From Pseudomonadota bacterium (GTDB taxonomy: Bacteria > Pseudomonadota > Gammaproteobacteria > Xanthomonadales > Xanthomonadaceae), in contig JAFADB010000076.1 in assembly GCA_023425225.1 (NCBI GenBank), forward strand, positions 1-5,830: a stretch of DNA of 5,830 nt. Direction: 5' to 3'. Both the position numbers and the translations under genes were made by a program. Position 1 is the first letter of the stretch. Each line of letters starts with the position of its first letter. The notes under the pieces were generated by a model. The model was not told the DNA's origin, did not search any database, and was given only the letters and a program-made list of their open reading frames with translations. Positions 1-5,762 of this stretch are shown piece by piece.

Positions 1-283
1 GCACCCGCGGCAGGTCGCGGTGGTAGAGCTGGTCCTGCAGCGCGCGGGTGCCGGTGGAGACGATGGTCTTCATCCCCGACAGCAGCGCCGGCACCAGGTA
101 GGCGTAGGTCTTGCCGGTGCCGGTGCCCGCCTCGGCCAGCAGCACGTCGCGATGGTCGAAGGCCTCGGCGATGGCGCCGGCCAGGCGCAGCTGCGCCGCA
201 CGCGGCACGAACCCGGGCAGCTGGGCGGCGAGCGCGCCGTCGCCGCCGAGGGCTTCGAGGCTGGCCTGGACTAGGAGCGACAT
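1..283 (-). CDS. yoaA: DinG/YoaA-family ATP-dependent DNA helicase, N-terminal part (cut by window edge)
   Basis: This is the first 94 residues of a superfamily 2 helicase of the XPD/DinG group; the rest lies beyond the left edge. The Walker A motif (motif I) AEAGTGTGKT is at residues 50-59. It is followed by YAYLVPALL and a motif Ia-like STGTRALQDQL at 76-86, then YHRDLP. A Q-motif-like stretch (FVPRAAQLRLAGAI) precedes motif I at 25-38. Known relatives are 5'-3' helicases with an iron-sulfur cluster, acting in DNA repair and replication-fork processing; the cluster region is not in the window. The STGTRALQDQLYHRDLP segment is closer to E. coli YoaA than to DinG as I remember them, so the symbol is tentative. 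The ATG at 283-281 is chosen because the family motifs follow at the usual distance. No clear Shine-Dalgarno sequence precedes it. The gene lies 70 bp downstream of the TPR lipoprotein on the same strand, so it may be a distal operon member or have its own promoter. Confidence 0.9.
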   Translation of the reverse strand, partial: MSLLVQASLEALGGDGALAAQLPGFVPRAAQLRLAGAIAEAFDHRDVLLAEAGTGTGKTYAYLVPALLSGMKTIVSTGTRALQDQLYHRDLPRV

Positions 284-320
284 GGATCGGCGATCGACAA
301 CGGCGGGCCGCTCAGGATAG

Positions 321-352
321 CCCGCTGCCGGAGCCCCGGCTCCGGGCGCGGG
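321..352 (-). terminator. Strong GC-rich hairpin after the lipoprotein gene; candidate terminator without U-tract
   Basis: An 8-bp perfect inverted repeat, CCGGAGCC (328-335) and GGCTCCGG (338-345), sits inside an outer 5-bp arm pair, CCCGC (321-325) and GCGGG (348-352), with a 2x2 internal loop between. Because only two bases separate the inner arms, the real stem is probably 7 bp with a 4-nt loop. It begins one base after the lipoprotein stop codon. No run of T follows on the minus strand, so it is not a classical intrinsic terminator. It could be a weak or factor-assisted terminator, or a 3'-end stabiliser. Confidence 0.4.
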
Positions 353-353
353 A

Positions 354-875
354 TCAATAGCGCTTGATCCCGGGCACCGTGCAGCCGGCGATCTGGGCAC
401 GGGCCGACACCGCGTTCTCCGCCTGCCCGCGTGCCAGCCGCGACTGCTCGATGGTCGCCCAGTGGCGCCGGCACAGCGGCCCGGTCTTCGAGCCCAGCTC
501 GACCGCACGCCGCGCGTACTGCTCGGCGCCGCTCCAGTCGCCGGCCAGCAGCGCCACCTCGGCACGCTCCTGCAGCAGGGCCGGGTCCTGCGGCGCCAGC
601 TGCAGCGCCTGGTCCAGCGCGGCGGCGGCGGCATCGAGGTCGCCGCCGCCGCGGCGTGCGGCGGCCTGCTCGCGCAGGTCCGTCACCTGCGGGTCGCGCA
701 GCGGCTGCACCGACAGTTCGGTGTCGTCGGCGCCGGCCACCTTGTCCACCTCGGCCAGGCGCTGCGCCGGCGTGGTGGTGTCGACGGGGGCCGGTGGCGG
801 GGCCGGCGTGCTGCTGCAGGCGGCCAGCGCCAGCAGCGCGGCGGCAAGGATGGCGGGGCGGAAGGAAACGTTCAT
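354..875 (-). CDS. TPR-containing outer-membrane lipoprotein, probable LpoP-like activator of PBP1b
   Basis: This encodes 173 residues. The N-terminus is a lipoprotein signal peptide: a short n-region with one Arg, a hydrophobic stretch at 8-19 and a lipobox LAAC with the lipidated Cys at 20. Residues 21-35 form a Ser/Thr/Pro/Ala linker. Two TPR-like helical pairs follow, roughly 66-98 (LREQAAARRGG...ALDQALQLAPQDP) and 100-132 (LLQERAEVALLAGDWSGAEQYARRAVELG), then one more helix. Cysteines at 135 and 165 could form a periplasmic disulfide. The ATG at 875 lies 8 bp after the mrcB stop and has no obvious ribosome-binding site, which suggests translational coupling to mrcB. In Pseudomonas aeruginosa the PBP1b activator LpoP is a TPR lipoprotein encoded next to the PBP1b gene. 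The same order and architecture here make LpoP function the best inference, but sequence orthology is not demonstrated. The safe name is TPR lipoprotein. Residues after Cys20 (Ser, Ser) do not suggest inner-membrane retention. Confidence 0.88.
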   Translation of the reverse strand: MNVSFRPAILAAALLALAACSSTPAPPPAPVDTTTPAQRLAEVDKVAGADDTELSVQPLRDPQVTDLREQAAARRGGGDLDAAAAALDQALQLAPQDPALLQERAEVALLAGDWSGAEQYARRAVELGSKTGPLCRRHWATIEQSRLARGQAENAVSARAQIAGCTVPGIKRY

Positions 876-883
876 GGGGCGAT

Positions 884-3328
884 TCAGGGTTGTTGCGGGG
901 GATTCTGCGGGGGAGAAGGTTGCGACGGCGTATTCGCCGGTTCGCCATCGCCGCCATCCTTGCGGTCCAGGCCAAACCAGCTGCGCCAGCCGCCGCCCTG
1001 CTCGCTCTCCTCGGGTGCCGGCTGGGTGGCGGCGCACGGCGCATAGGCCGGCGCGTAGCCCACCACGAACGGGAACTGGCGCGCGCCGGGACATCCAGGA
1101 TCGGTGCTGGTCGAACCGCTGGCGTCCACCCACTGCCAGTCCAGGCCCTTGCCGTTGACCTTCAGCGGCGCGCTCGGCAAGCGCGCGAAGATGCCCGACC
1201 ACACCCGCATCGCGCCGGTGGCGCCGTACAGGCCGGTCTGCTCGTTCTGGTCGTTGCCCATCCACACCACCGCCAGGTGGTCGCCGGTATAGCCGGCATA
1301 CCAGCTGTCGCGGCCGTCGTTGCTGGTGCCGGTCTTGCCGGCCGGCGACAGCCGGCCCAGGCCGTCGGACAGCAGCTGGCGGCCGGTGCCGTCGCTCACC
1401 ACCTGCTGCAGGCCTATGCCGATCAAGTTGGCGGCGATCGAGTCGCCCTCCTGCGCCGCGGCCGGGGTCTTGTCGTAGCGCTTGAGCAGCTTGCCGTCCG
1501 GGGCGAGCACGCCGCGCACCGCATGCAGCGGCTGGATCTCGCCGCCGGAGGCGAGGAATTGGTACAGCTGCGCCATCGCGTACGGACTCTGGTCGGTCGA
1601 ACCCAGGATCAACGCAGGGTTCGGGTCGGCCTTGATGCCGGCCAGCACATGGATCAGCTGGGCGACGCGCTCGGGCCCGACCTGCATGCCCAACCGCACC
1701 GTGGCCTGGTTGTAGGAGTGCGCCAGCGCATCGATCAGCCGCACGGTGCCGTGGCTGCGGTTGTCCGAGTTGCCCGGCGACCAGTTGCGGCCGCGGCTCA
1801 GCTGCACCGTGACCGGCGAGTCGTCGACCCAGCTGGCCAGCGACCAGCGGTCCGGCTGCGCCAGCGCCAGCAGGTAGACGAACGGCTTGAGCAGCGAGCC
1901 CACCGGGCGCTGCGCCTCGACCGCACGGTTGAAGCCGGGCTGCGACACGTCGCGGCTGCCCACCACCGCCAGCACGTCGCCGTTGTGCACGTCGGTGAGC
2001 ACCAGCCCGGCCTGCAGCGGCGGACGCTTGCGTCCTTCCAACGACTTGATGGTCCGCGTCACCGCACCCTCGGCGTAGGCCTGCGCCGAGGGCGACATGC
2101 CGGTGAGCACGCTCAGGCCGGCCCCCTGCAGCGCGCCCTCGGGATAGTCGTGGGCCAGCTGTCGGCGTACCAGGTCGATGTAGGCCGGGAAACGGTTGGC
2201 CGCCACCAGGCCCGGATTGGCCGGCACGCCCAGCGGCGCGTCCAGCGCGCGCTTGTATTCGGCATCGTCGATCAGCCGGTTGTCGCGCAGCTTGCCCAGC
2301 ACGAAGTCGCGGCGCGCCTTGGCTCGCTCCGGGTTGCGGCGCGGATCGTAGTAGGACGGTCCCTTCACCAGGCCGATCAGCAATGCCACCTGCTCGGTGG
2401 TCAGCGAGTCCAGGTCGCGGCCGAACCAGAATTCGGCACCGGAGGACACGCCGTGGATGGCCTGGCTGCCGCGCTGGCCCAGGTAGACCTGGTTGAGATA
2501 GGCCTCCAGGATGGTGCGCTTGTCGTAGCGCGCCTCCATGATCAGCGCGTACAGCACCTCGTTGAACTTGCGTGTCAGCGTCTGCTCGCGGCCGATGCCG
2601 AGCAGGCCGCTGCGCGCCAGCTGCTGGGTCAGCGTGCTCGCGCCCTGGCGGGTCTGCCCGCCGGTCTTGACCATCACCCACACCGCGCGGGCGATGCCGC
2701 TCAGGTCGATACCGTGGTGGTAGGCGAAGTCGCGGTCCTCCACCGCCTGCAGGCCGGTGACCAGCAGGTCGGGCACCTCGTCGATGCGCACCAGCCGGCG
2801 CTCCTCCTGCTTCTGCCCGTACAGCGTGGCGATGCGCGCCGGGTCCAGCCGCGCGGCCTTCAGCGCCTTGCGGCTGTCGGCCTCGCGCAGCGAGGCGATG
2901 CGGCCGGAAGCGAGCGACAGGTCCACCCGACGCGCCGGGACCCGGCCGTCCACGTCGACGTAGCCGCGGCTGGCGATGGTGAAGCGCCCTCCATCCTGCG
3001 CGTAGGTGCCCGGCGCCTTGCCCTGGCCGTCGTCGCGGTAGGACGCCGCGTCCAGCTCGGTCTTGAGCGTGGCCGCATCCAGCGCCTTGCCCGGCGCCAG
3101 CCCCAGCGGCCGTGCGTACACGCGCGTGGGGATCTGCCAGCGCAACTCGCCGAAGTGGCGGGTGACCTGCTGGTTCAGATACAGCGTGTAGGGGATCAGG
3201 AAGCCCAGCGCCAGCGCGATGGCCGCCAGGCCCCAGGTGATCACCCGGTTCTGCCACAGCAGGCCGCGGTCCTCGATGTCGTCCTCGTCGTCCAGTTCTT
3301 CGGGGTCGTAGTCGTAGCGTCGTGGCAC
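884..3328 (-). CDS. mrcB: Penicillin-binding protein 1B, bifunctional peptidoglycan glycosyltransferase/transpeptidase
   Basis: This 814-residue class A PBP polymerises lipid II into glycan strands and cross-links them from the inner membrane. Order of parts: acidic cytoplasmic tail (8-20), one membrane segment (about 29-51), a UB2H-like domain (about 65-165), GT51 domain (about 175-350), transpeptidase domain (about 435-720) and a Pro/Gln-rich tail. GT51 motifs are EDRDFAYHHG with catalytic Glu197, RQGASTLTQQLAR at 228-239, and RKFNE with the second Glu at 257; these match E. coli PBP1b Glu233 and Glu290 by my alignment. Transpeptidase motifs are SLLK (Ser478), SYN (538-540) and KTG (665-667). 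The UB2H domain and the length assign it to PBP1b rather than PBP1a. The start is GTG at 3328-3326: an in-frame stop lies about 30 bp upstream, no ATG intervenes, and no early internal Met would keep the membrane segment. The Shine-Dalgarno sequence is weak. Two cysteines (746, 765) near the C-terminus may pair. It is the first gene of the minus-strand group and is followed after 8 bp by the TPR lipoprotein. Confidence 0.97.
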   Translation of the reverse strand: MPRRYDYDPEELDDEDDIEDRGLLWQNRVITWGLAAIALALGFLIPYTLYLNQQVTRHFGELRWQIPTRVYARPLGLAPGKALDAATLKTELDAASYRDDGQGKAPGTYAQDGGRFTIASRGYVDVDGRVPARRVDLSLASGRIASLREADSRKALKAARLDPARIATLYGQKQEERRLVRIDEVPDLLVTGLQAVEDRDFAYHHGIDLSGIARAVWVMVKTGGQTRQGASTLTQQLARSGLLGIGREQTLTRKFNEVLYALIMEARYDKRTILEAYLNQVYLGQRGSQAIHGVSSGAEFWFGRDLDSLTTEQVALLIGLVKGPSYYDPRRNPERAKARRDFVLGKLRDNRLIDDAEYKRALDAPLGVPANPGLVAANRFPAYIDLVRRQLAHDYPEGALQGAGLSVLTGMSPSAQAYAEGAVTRTIKSLEGRKRPPLQAGLVLTDVHNGDVLAVVGSRDVSQPGFNRAVEAQRPVGSLLKPFVYLLALAQPDRWSLASWVDDSPVTVQLSRGRNWSPGNSDNRSHGTVRLIDALAHSYNQATVRLGMQVGPERVAQLIHVLAGIKADPNPALILGSTDQSPYAMAQLYQFLASGGEIQPLHAVRGVLAPDGKLLKRYDKTPAAAQEGDSIAANLIGIGLQQVVSDGTGRQLLSDGLGRLSPAGKTGTSNDGRDSWYAGYTGDHLAVVWMGNDQNEQTGLYGATGAMRVWSGIFARLPSAPLKVNGKGLDWQWVDASGSTSTDPGCPGARQFPFVVGYAPAYAPCAATQPAPEESEQGGGWRSWFGLDRKDGGDGEPANTPSQPSPPQNPPQQP

Positions 3329-3411
3329 GGGAATGCGAGAATGTAAATTCCGCCGAGTCTAGCGCGTCACCGCCGGCGGCGGACCTGTCGTTGCGTCCCG
3401 CCAAATTCCCC
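3329..3411. other. mrcB-proximal half of the divergent intergenic region
   Basis: This must contain the 5' end and probably the promoter of mrcB on the minus strand, but I see no convincing -35/-10 pair there; TAGACT on the minus strand (3361-3356) is only a partial -10 match. A perfect 10-bp palindrome, CCGCCGGCGG, is at 3370-3379. It could be an operator, but such palindromes are common by chance at this GC content. Confidence 0.3.
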
Positions 3412-3418
3412 GTTAAAC
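3391..3418 (+). promoter_or_regulatory. Weak sigma70-like promoter candidate for the glycosyltransferase gene
   Basis: TTGCGT (3391-3396) is followed after 16 bp by TTAAAC (3413-3418). The -35 matches consensus at four of six positions and the -10 at three of six, so this is only a candidate. It is the only reasonably spaced pair I found on the plus strand here. Transcription from it would begin near 3425, giving a leader of about 150 nt that contains nearly all of the hairpin array. Confidence 0.2.
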
Positions 3419-3560
3419 CCCCGCACAGGGAACGTCGGCGACGCTGCCAAGGGATTGGCCCATTTGAAACTCCGCACCGGGAGGTGCGGGCTGTCGCGAA
3501 GGATTCGCCCAACTGAATCCCCTCACACGGATGTGCGGGCTTCTGCGAAGGATCCGCCTG
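3412..3560 (+). repeat. Three imperfect tandem repeats, period 49-51 bp
   Basis: The units are 3412-3462 (51 bp), 3463-3511 (49 bp) and 3512-3560 (49 bp). Units 2 and 3 are identical at 35 of 49 positions without gaps. The first 20 bases of unit 1 match unit 2 at 15 of 20, and its end shares the AAGG(G)ATT-GCCCA pattern. The period is not a multiple of three, so each copy is in a different reading frame and a coding role is unlikely. Each unit holds two inverted repeats around a GGA; these are described under the leader feature. Confidence 0.85.
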
Positions 3561-3580
3561 TAAGGAGTTGCAACCGGATG
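3421..3580 (+). promoter_or_regulatory. Putative structured 5' leader with GGA-loop hairpins (CsrA/RsmA-type sites)
   Basis: Plus-strand hairpins: GCCAA-GGGA-TTGGC (3446-3459); CCGCACC-GGGA-GGTGCGG (3472-3489); GCGAA-GGA-TTCGC (3496-3508); CACA-CGGA-TGTG (3524-3535), extended by CCC/GGG across a 1x1 mismatch; and a weaker GCG/CGC stem enclosing AAGGATC (3545-3557). A further GGA is at 3429-3431, one is in the ribosome-binding site (3564-3566) and one overlaps the start codon (3576-3578). Two stems keep pairing through paired changes between units. CsrA/RsmA proteins bind GGA in hairpin loops, with the best sites resembling ACARGGAUGU; ACACGGATGT at 3525-3534 differs from this at one position. 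I infer RsmA repression of the downstream gene, or a sponge-like RNA. The structure is visible in the sequence; RsmA binding is not shown. A dispersed hairpin repeat without RsmA function is the main alternative. Confidence 0.5.
3562..3567 (+). promoter_or_regulatory. Ribosome-binding site of the glycosyltransferase gene
   Basis: AAGGAG lies 10 nt before the ATG at 3578. It decides the start: the same frame stays open upstream to an ATG at 3455, but that stretch is the repeat array and lacks such a site. The GGA inside this site would also suit CsrA/RsmA binding. Confidence 0.75.
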
Positions 3581-5695
3581 TCGATGTCCCTGGCCGATGC
3601 GCGTTACCTGCTGCAGCGCGTGTCGGGCCTGATCCGCCGCGGCCTGGCCAGCCTGCGCGCACGCGGCTGGCGCGCCACCTGGCAACGGGTGCGCGTGCGC
3701 ACCGCGCGGCTGCCGGCCATGCGCGGGCGGGCGTTGTGGTTTCCTCCCCCGGACGGGTTCTCCCCGTTCGCGGTGCCGAACGCCCCCGCCCCCGTCGCCT
3801 CGATCGTGATCCCGGTCTACAACCAGTGCCGGCACACCCTGGCGTGCCTGCGCGCACTGGCCGTGCACCCGCCGGCCGCGGCGTGCGAGATCCTGGTGAT
3901 CGACGACGGCAGCTCCGACCAGACCGCAGCCTGGATGGCGCAGATCGAAGGCCTGCACTACCACCGCCGGGCCAGCAACGGCGGTTTCATCGCCGCCTGC
4001 AACGATGGCGCGGCGCGCGCACGCGGCCGCTACCTGGTCTTCCTCAACAACGACACCGTGCCGCAGCCGGGCTGGCTGGACGCGCTGCTGGCGACCTTCC
4101 AGACCCATCCGGATGCCGGGGTGGTGGGGGCGCAGCTGCTCTATCCCGACGGACGGCTGCAGGAATCCGGCGCGGTGGTGTTCGCCGACGGCAGCGCCTG
4201 GAGCTACGGCCGCTTCGAGTCGGCCGAGGATCCGCGCCACGCCTACCTGCGCGATGCCGACTACTGTTCCGGCGCGGCGCTGGCGATCCCGCGCGCGCTG
4301 TTCGCGCAGCTGGGCGGTTTCGACCGCCGCTACGCGCCGGCCTACTACGAGGACACCGACCTGGCCTTCGCCGTGCGCGACAAGGGCTTGCGCGTGCTGG
4401 TGCAGCCGGCCAGCCGTGTCGTCCACGACGAGGGCACCAGCCACGGCACCGATACCGGCAGCGGCCTGAAGGCCTACCAGGTGCGCAACCGCGGCGTCCT
4501 CGCCGACAAGTGGGCGCAGGTGCTGGCGCGGCAACCGGCGGTCGGCGAGGTCCCGGGGCCGGCCGTGCTGCATCGCCGCCAGCGGGAGGTCCTGATCCTG
4601 GACGAGGCGGTGCCGCAGGTGGACCGCGACTCGGCCTCGCTGCGCCAGTTCAACCTGATCCGCCTGCTGCTGGACGAGGGCGCGCACGTGGTGTTCGTGC
4701 CTACCGGCCGCGAGCATGGCGGGCGCCACACCGAGGCCCTGCAACGGCTGGGCGTGGAGGTCTGGTACGCGCCGTACCTGGACGGCATCGGCAGCTGGCT
4801 GCGCGAGCACGGGCGGCGCTTCTCCGTGGTCGTGGCGGTGCGCCACCATGTCGCCAGCGAATGCCTGCCGCTGCTGCGGCGCCACGCACCGCAGGCCAGG
4901 CGGGTGTTCGATACCGTGGACCTGCACTACCTGCGCGAGCGCCGCGGTGCCGAGCTGGCCGGCGATGCCGCGCTGCTGCGCGGCGCCGAGCGCACCCGTG
5001 CGCGCGAGCTGGCGGTGATGCAGGCGATGGACATCACCTTGCTGGTCAGCGAGGCCGAGCAGCGCCAGCTGCGCCACGACGCGCCGCAGGTGCGCACCGC
5101 GCTGCTGTCCAACCTGCACGAAGTCGCCGGCGCCGGCCTGCCGTGGTCGCAACGCCGCGACCTGGTGTTCGTCGGCGGGTTCGGCCACCCGCCCAACGTC
5201 GATGCGGTGCGGTGGTTCATCGGCGACGTGCTGCCGCGCATATCGCGGCAGCTTCCGCAGGTCCGTTTCCACTGCATCGGCGCGGGCGTGCCGGAGGACA
5301 TCCGCGCTCTGGCCGCCACGCAGCCGGCGGTCGAACTGCACGGCCACGTGCCGGACCTGCAGCCGTGGATGGACGGGGCACGCGTCGCGGTGGCGCCGCT
5401 GCGCTTCGGCGCCGGCGTCAAGGGCAAGGTCAACCTGAGCATGGCCCATGGCCAGCCGGTGGTGGCCACGTCGTGCGCGGTGGAAGGCATGTACCTGCGC
5501 GACGGCGAGGACGTGCTGGTCGCCGACGAGGCGCAGACCTTCGCCGACGCGGTAGTGCGGCTCTACCAGGACCAGGTCCTGTGGCAGCGGCTTGCCGGCA
5601 ATGGCCTGCACAACGTCGCCGAGCATTTCTCGCTCGATGCCGCGCGGGAGACGGTGCGCCAGGTATTCATGAAGGCCGACGCGCCGCCACGCTGA
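3578..5695 (+). CDS. Two-domain glycosyltransferase, GT2 fused to GT4-like domain
   Basis: This encodes 705 residues. An Arg-rich amphipathic segment (about 10-52) may hold the protein at the inner membrane; there is no signal peptide or membrane span. The GT2 domain covers about 73-300: SIVIPVYNQ (75-83), VIDDGSSD with Asp109/Asp110, the DXD-like LNNDT (156-160), GGFDRRY (246-252) and YYEDTDLA with Glu258/Asp259. The GT4-like domain covers about 335-695: VLILDEAVPQVDRDSASLRQ (338-357), FDTVDLHYLRERR (444-456), LVFVGGFGHPPNVDAV (529-544), GHVPDL (589-594), RFGAGVKGK (609-617) and QPVVATSCAVEGM (626-638). The second Glu of the usual GT4 E-x7-E motif is Leu620. Such fusions usually add two sugars during synthesis of O-antigen or another surface glycan; the donors and acceptor cannot be told. 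Fused GT2 rhamnosyltransferase-like proteins are a plausible comparison. It is transcribed away from mrcB behind the hairpin array, and no other glycan genes are visible, so it may be a stand-alone transferase or open a longer cluster. Confidence 0.92.
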   Translation: MSMSLADARYLLQRVSGLIRRGLASLRARGWRATWQRVRVRTARLPAMRGRALWFPPPDGFSPFAVPNAPAPVASIVIPVYNQCRHTLACLRALAVHPPAAACEILVIDDGSSDQTAAWMAQIEGLHYHRRASNGGFIAACNDGAARARGRYLVFLNNDTVPQPGWLDALLATFQTHPDAGVVGAQLLYPDGRLQESGAVVFADGSAWSYGRFESAEDPRHAYLRDADYCSGAALAIPRALFAQLGGFDRRYAPAYYEDTDLAFAVRDKGLRVLVQPASRVVHDEGTSHGTDTGSGLKAYQVRNRGVLADKWAQVLARQPAVGEVPGPAVLHRRQREVLILDEAVPQVDRDSASLRQFNLIRLLLDEGAHVVFVPTGREHGGRHTEALQRLGVEVWYAPYLDGIGSWLREHGRRFSVVVAVRHHVASECLPLLRRHAPQARRVFDTVDLHYLRERRGAELAGDAALLRGAERTRARELAVMQAMDITLLVSEAEQRQLRHDAPQVRTALLSNLHEVAGAGLPWSQRRDLVFVGGFGHPPNVDAVRWFIGDVLPRISRQLPQVRFHCIGAGVPEDIRALAATQPAVELHGHVPDLQPWMDGARVAVAPLRFGAGVKGKVNLSMAHGQPVVATSCAVEGMYLRDGEDVLVADEAQTFADAVVRLYQDQVLWQRLAGNGLHNVAEHFSLDAARETVRQVFMKADAPPR

Positions 5696-5716
5696 CGCCC
5701 GCGGCCCTGGCAACGT

Positions 5717-5761
5717 GTCCGGCCCGGCGAACGACGGCCCCGGCTGCGGGCGCTGCCGGAC
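5717..5761. terminator. Inverted repeat between convergent gene ends; weak terminator candidate
   Basis: GTCCGGC (5717-5723) and GCCGGAC (5755-5761) form a 7-bp stem around a GC-rich 31-nt interior that can fold further. It lies between the glycosyltransferase stop and the stop of the next minus-strand reading frame, where a shared terminator would be expected. There is no T run on either side, so intrinsic termination is doubtful. Confidence 0.3.
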
Positions 5762-5762
5762 G

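Noticed and set aside
20..320. Short plus-strand open frames over the helicase start
   Set aside because: They are antisense to the helicase with its Walker A motif, and have no recognisable domain.
431..3346. Long plus-strand open frame (971 codons) opposite mrcB
   Set aside because: It is antisense to the clear mrcB and lipoprotein genes, rich in Arg, Ala, Gln and His with no domain, as expected of an antisense shadow in high-GC DNA.
3370..3379. Perfect palindrome CCGCCGGCGG as an operator
   Set aside because: It is pure GC and short, expected by chance at this composition, with no second copy nearby. It is kept only as a note in the intergenic entry.
3322..3516. A small protein read from the repeats (motifs such as TPHREVRAVAKDSP)
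   Set aside because: Similar peptides appear from units 2 and 3 but in different frames, because the period is 49. Similarity follows from the DNA repeat, not from coding selection.
3496..3549. TTCGC/GCGAA copies as a PIP box for HrpX
   Set aside because: A PIP box needs two direct TTCGC copies about 15 bp apart. Here the copies are arms of hairpins (TTCGC opposite GCGAA) or about 44 bp apart.
3455..3577. Upstream in-frame extension of the glycosyltransferase from an ATG at 3455
   Set aside because: It runs through the tandem hairpin repeats, has no ribosome-binding site and adds a low-quality basic peptide. The ATG at 3578 has AAGGAG at good spacing.
354..3857. Long minus-strand frame joining the lipoprotein to sequence upstream of mrcB
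   Set aside because: Only the last 173 codons make a protein with a signal peptide and TPRs; the rest is out of frame with mrcB and low complexity.
3413..5713. Long minus-strand open frame (766 codons) opposite the glycosyltransferase
   Set aside because: It is the antisense shadow of a gene with clear GT2 and GT4 motifs and has no recognisable domain.
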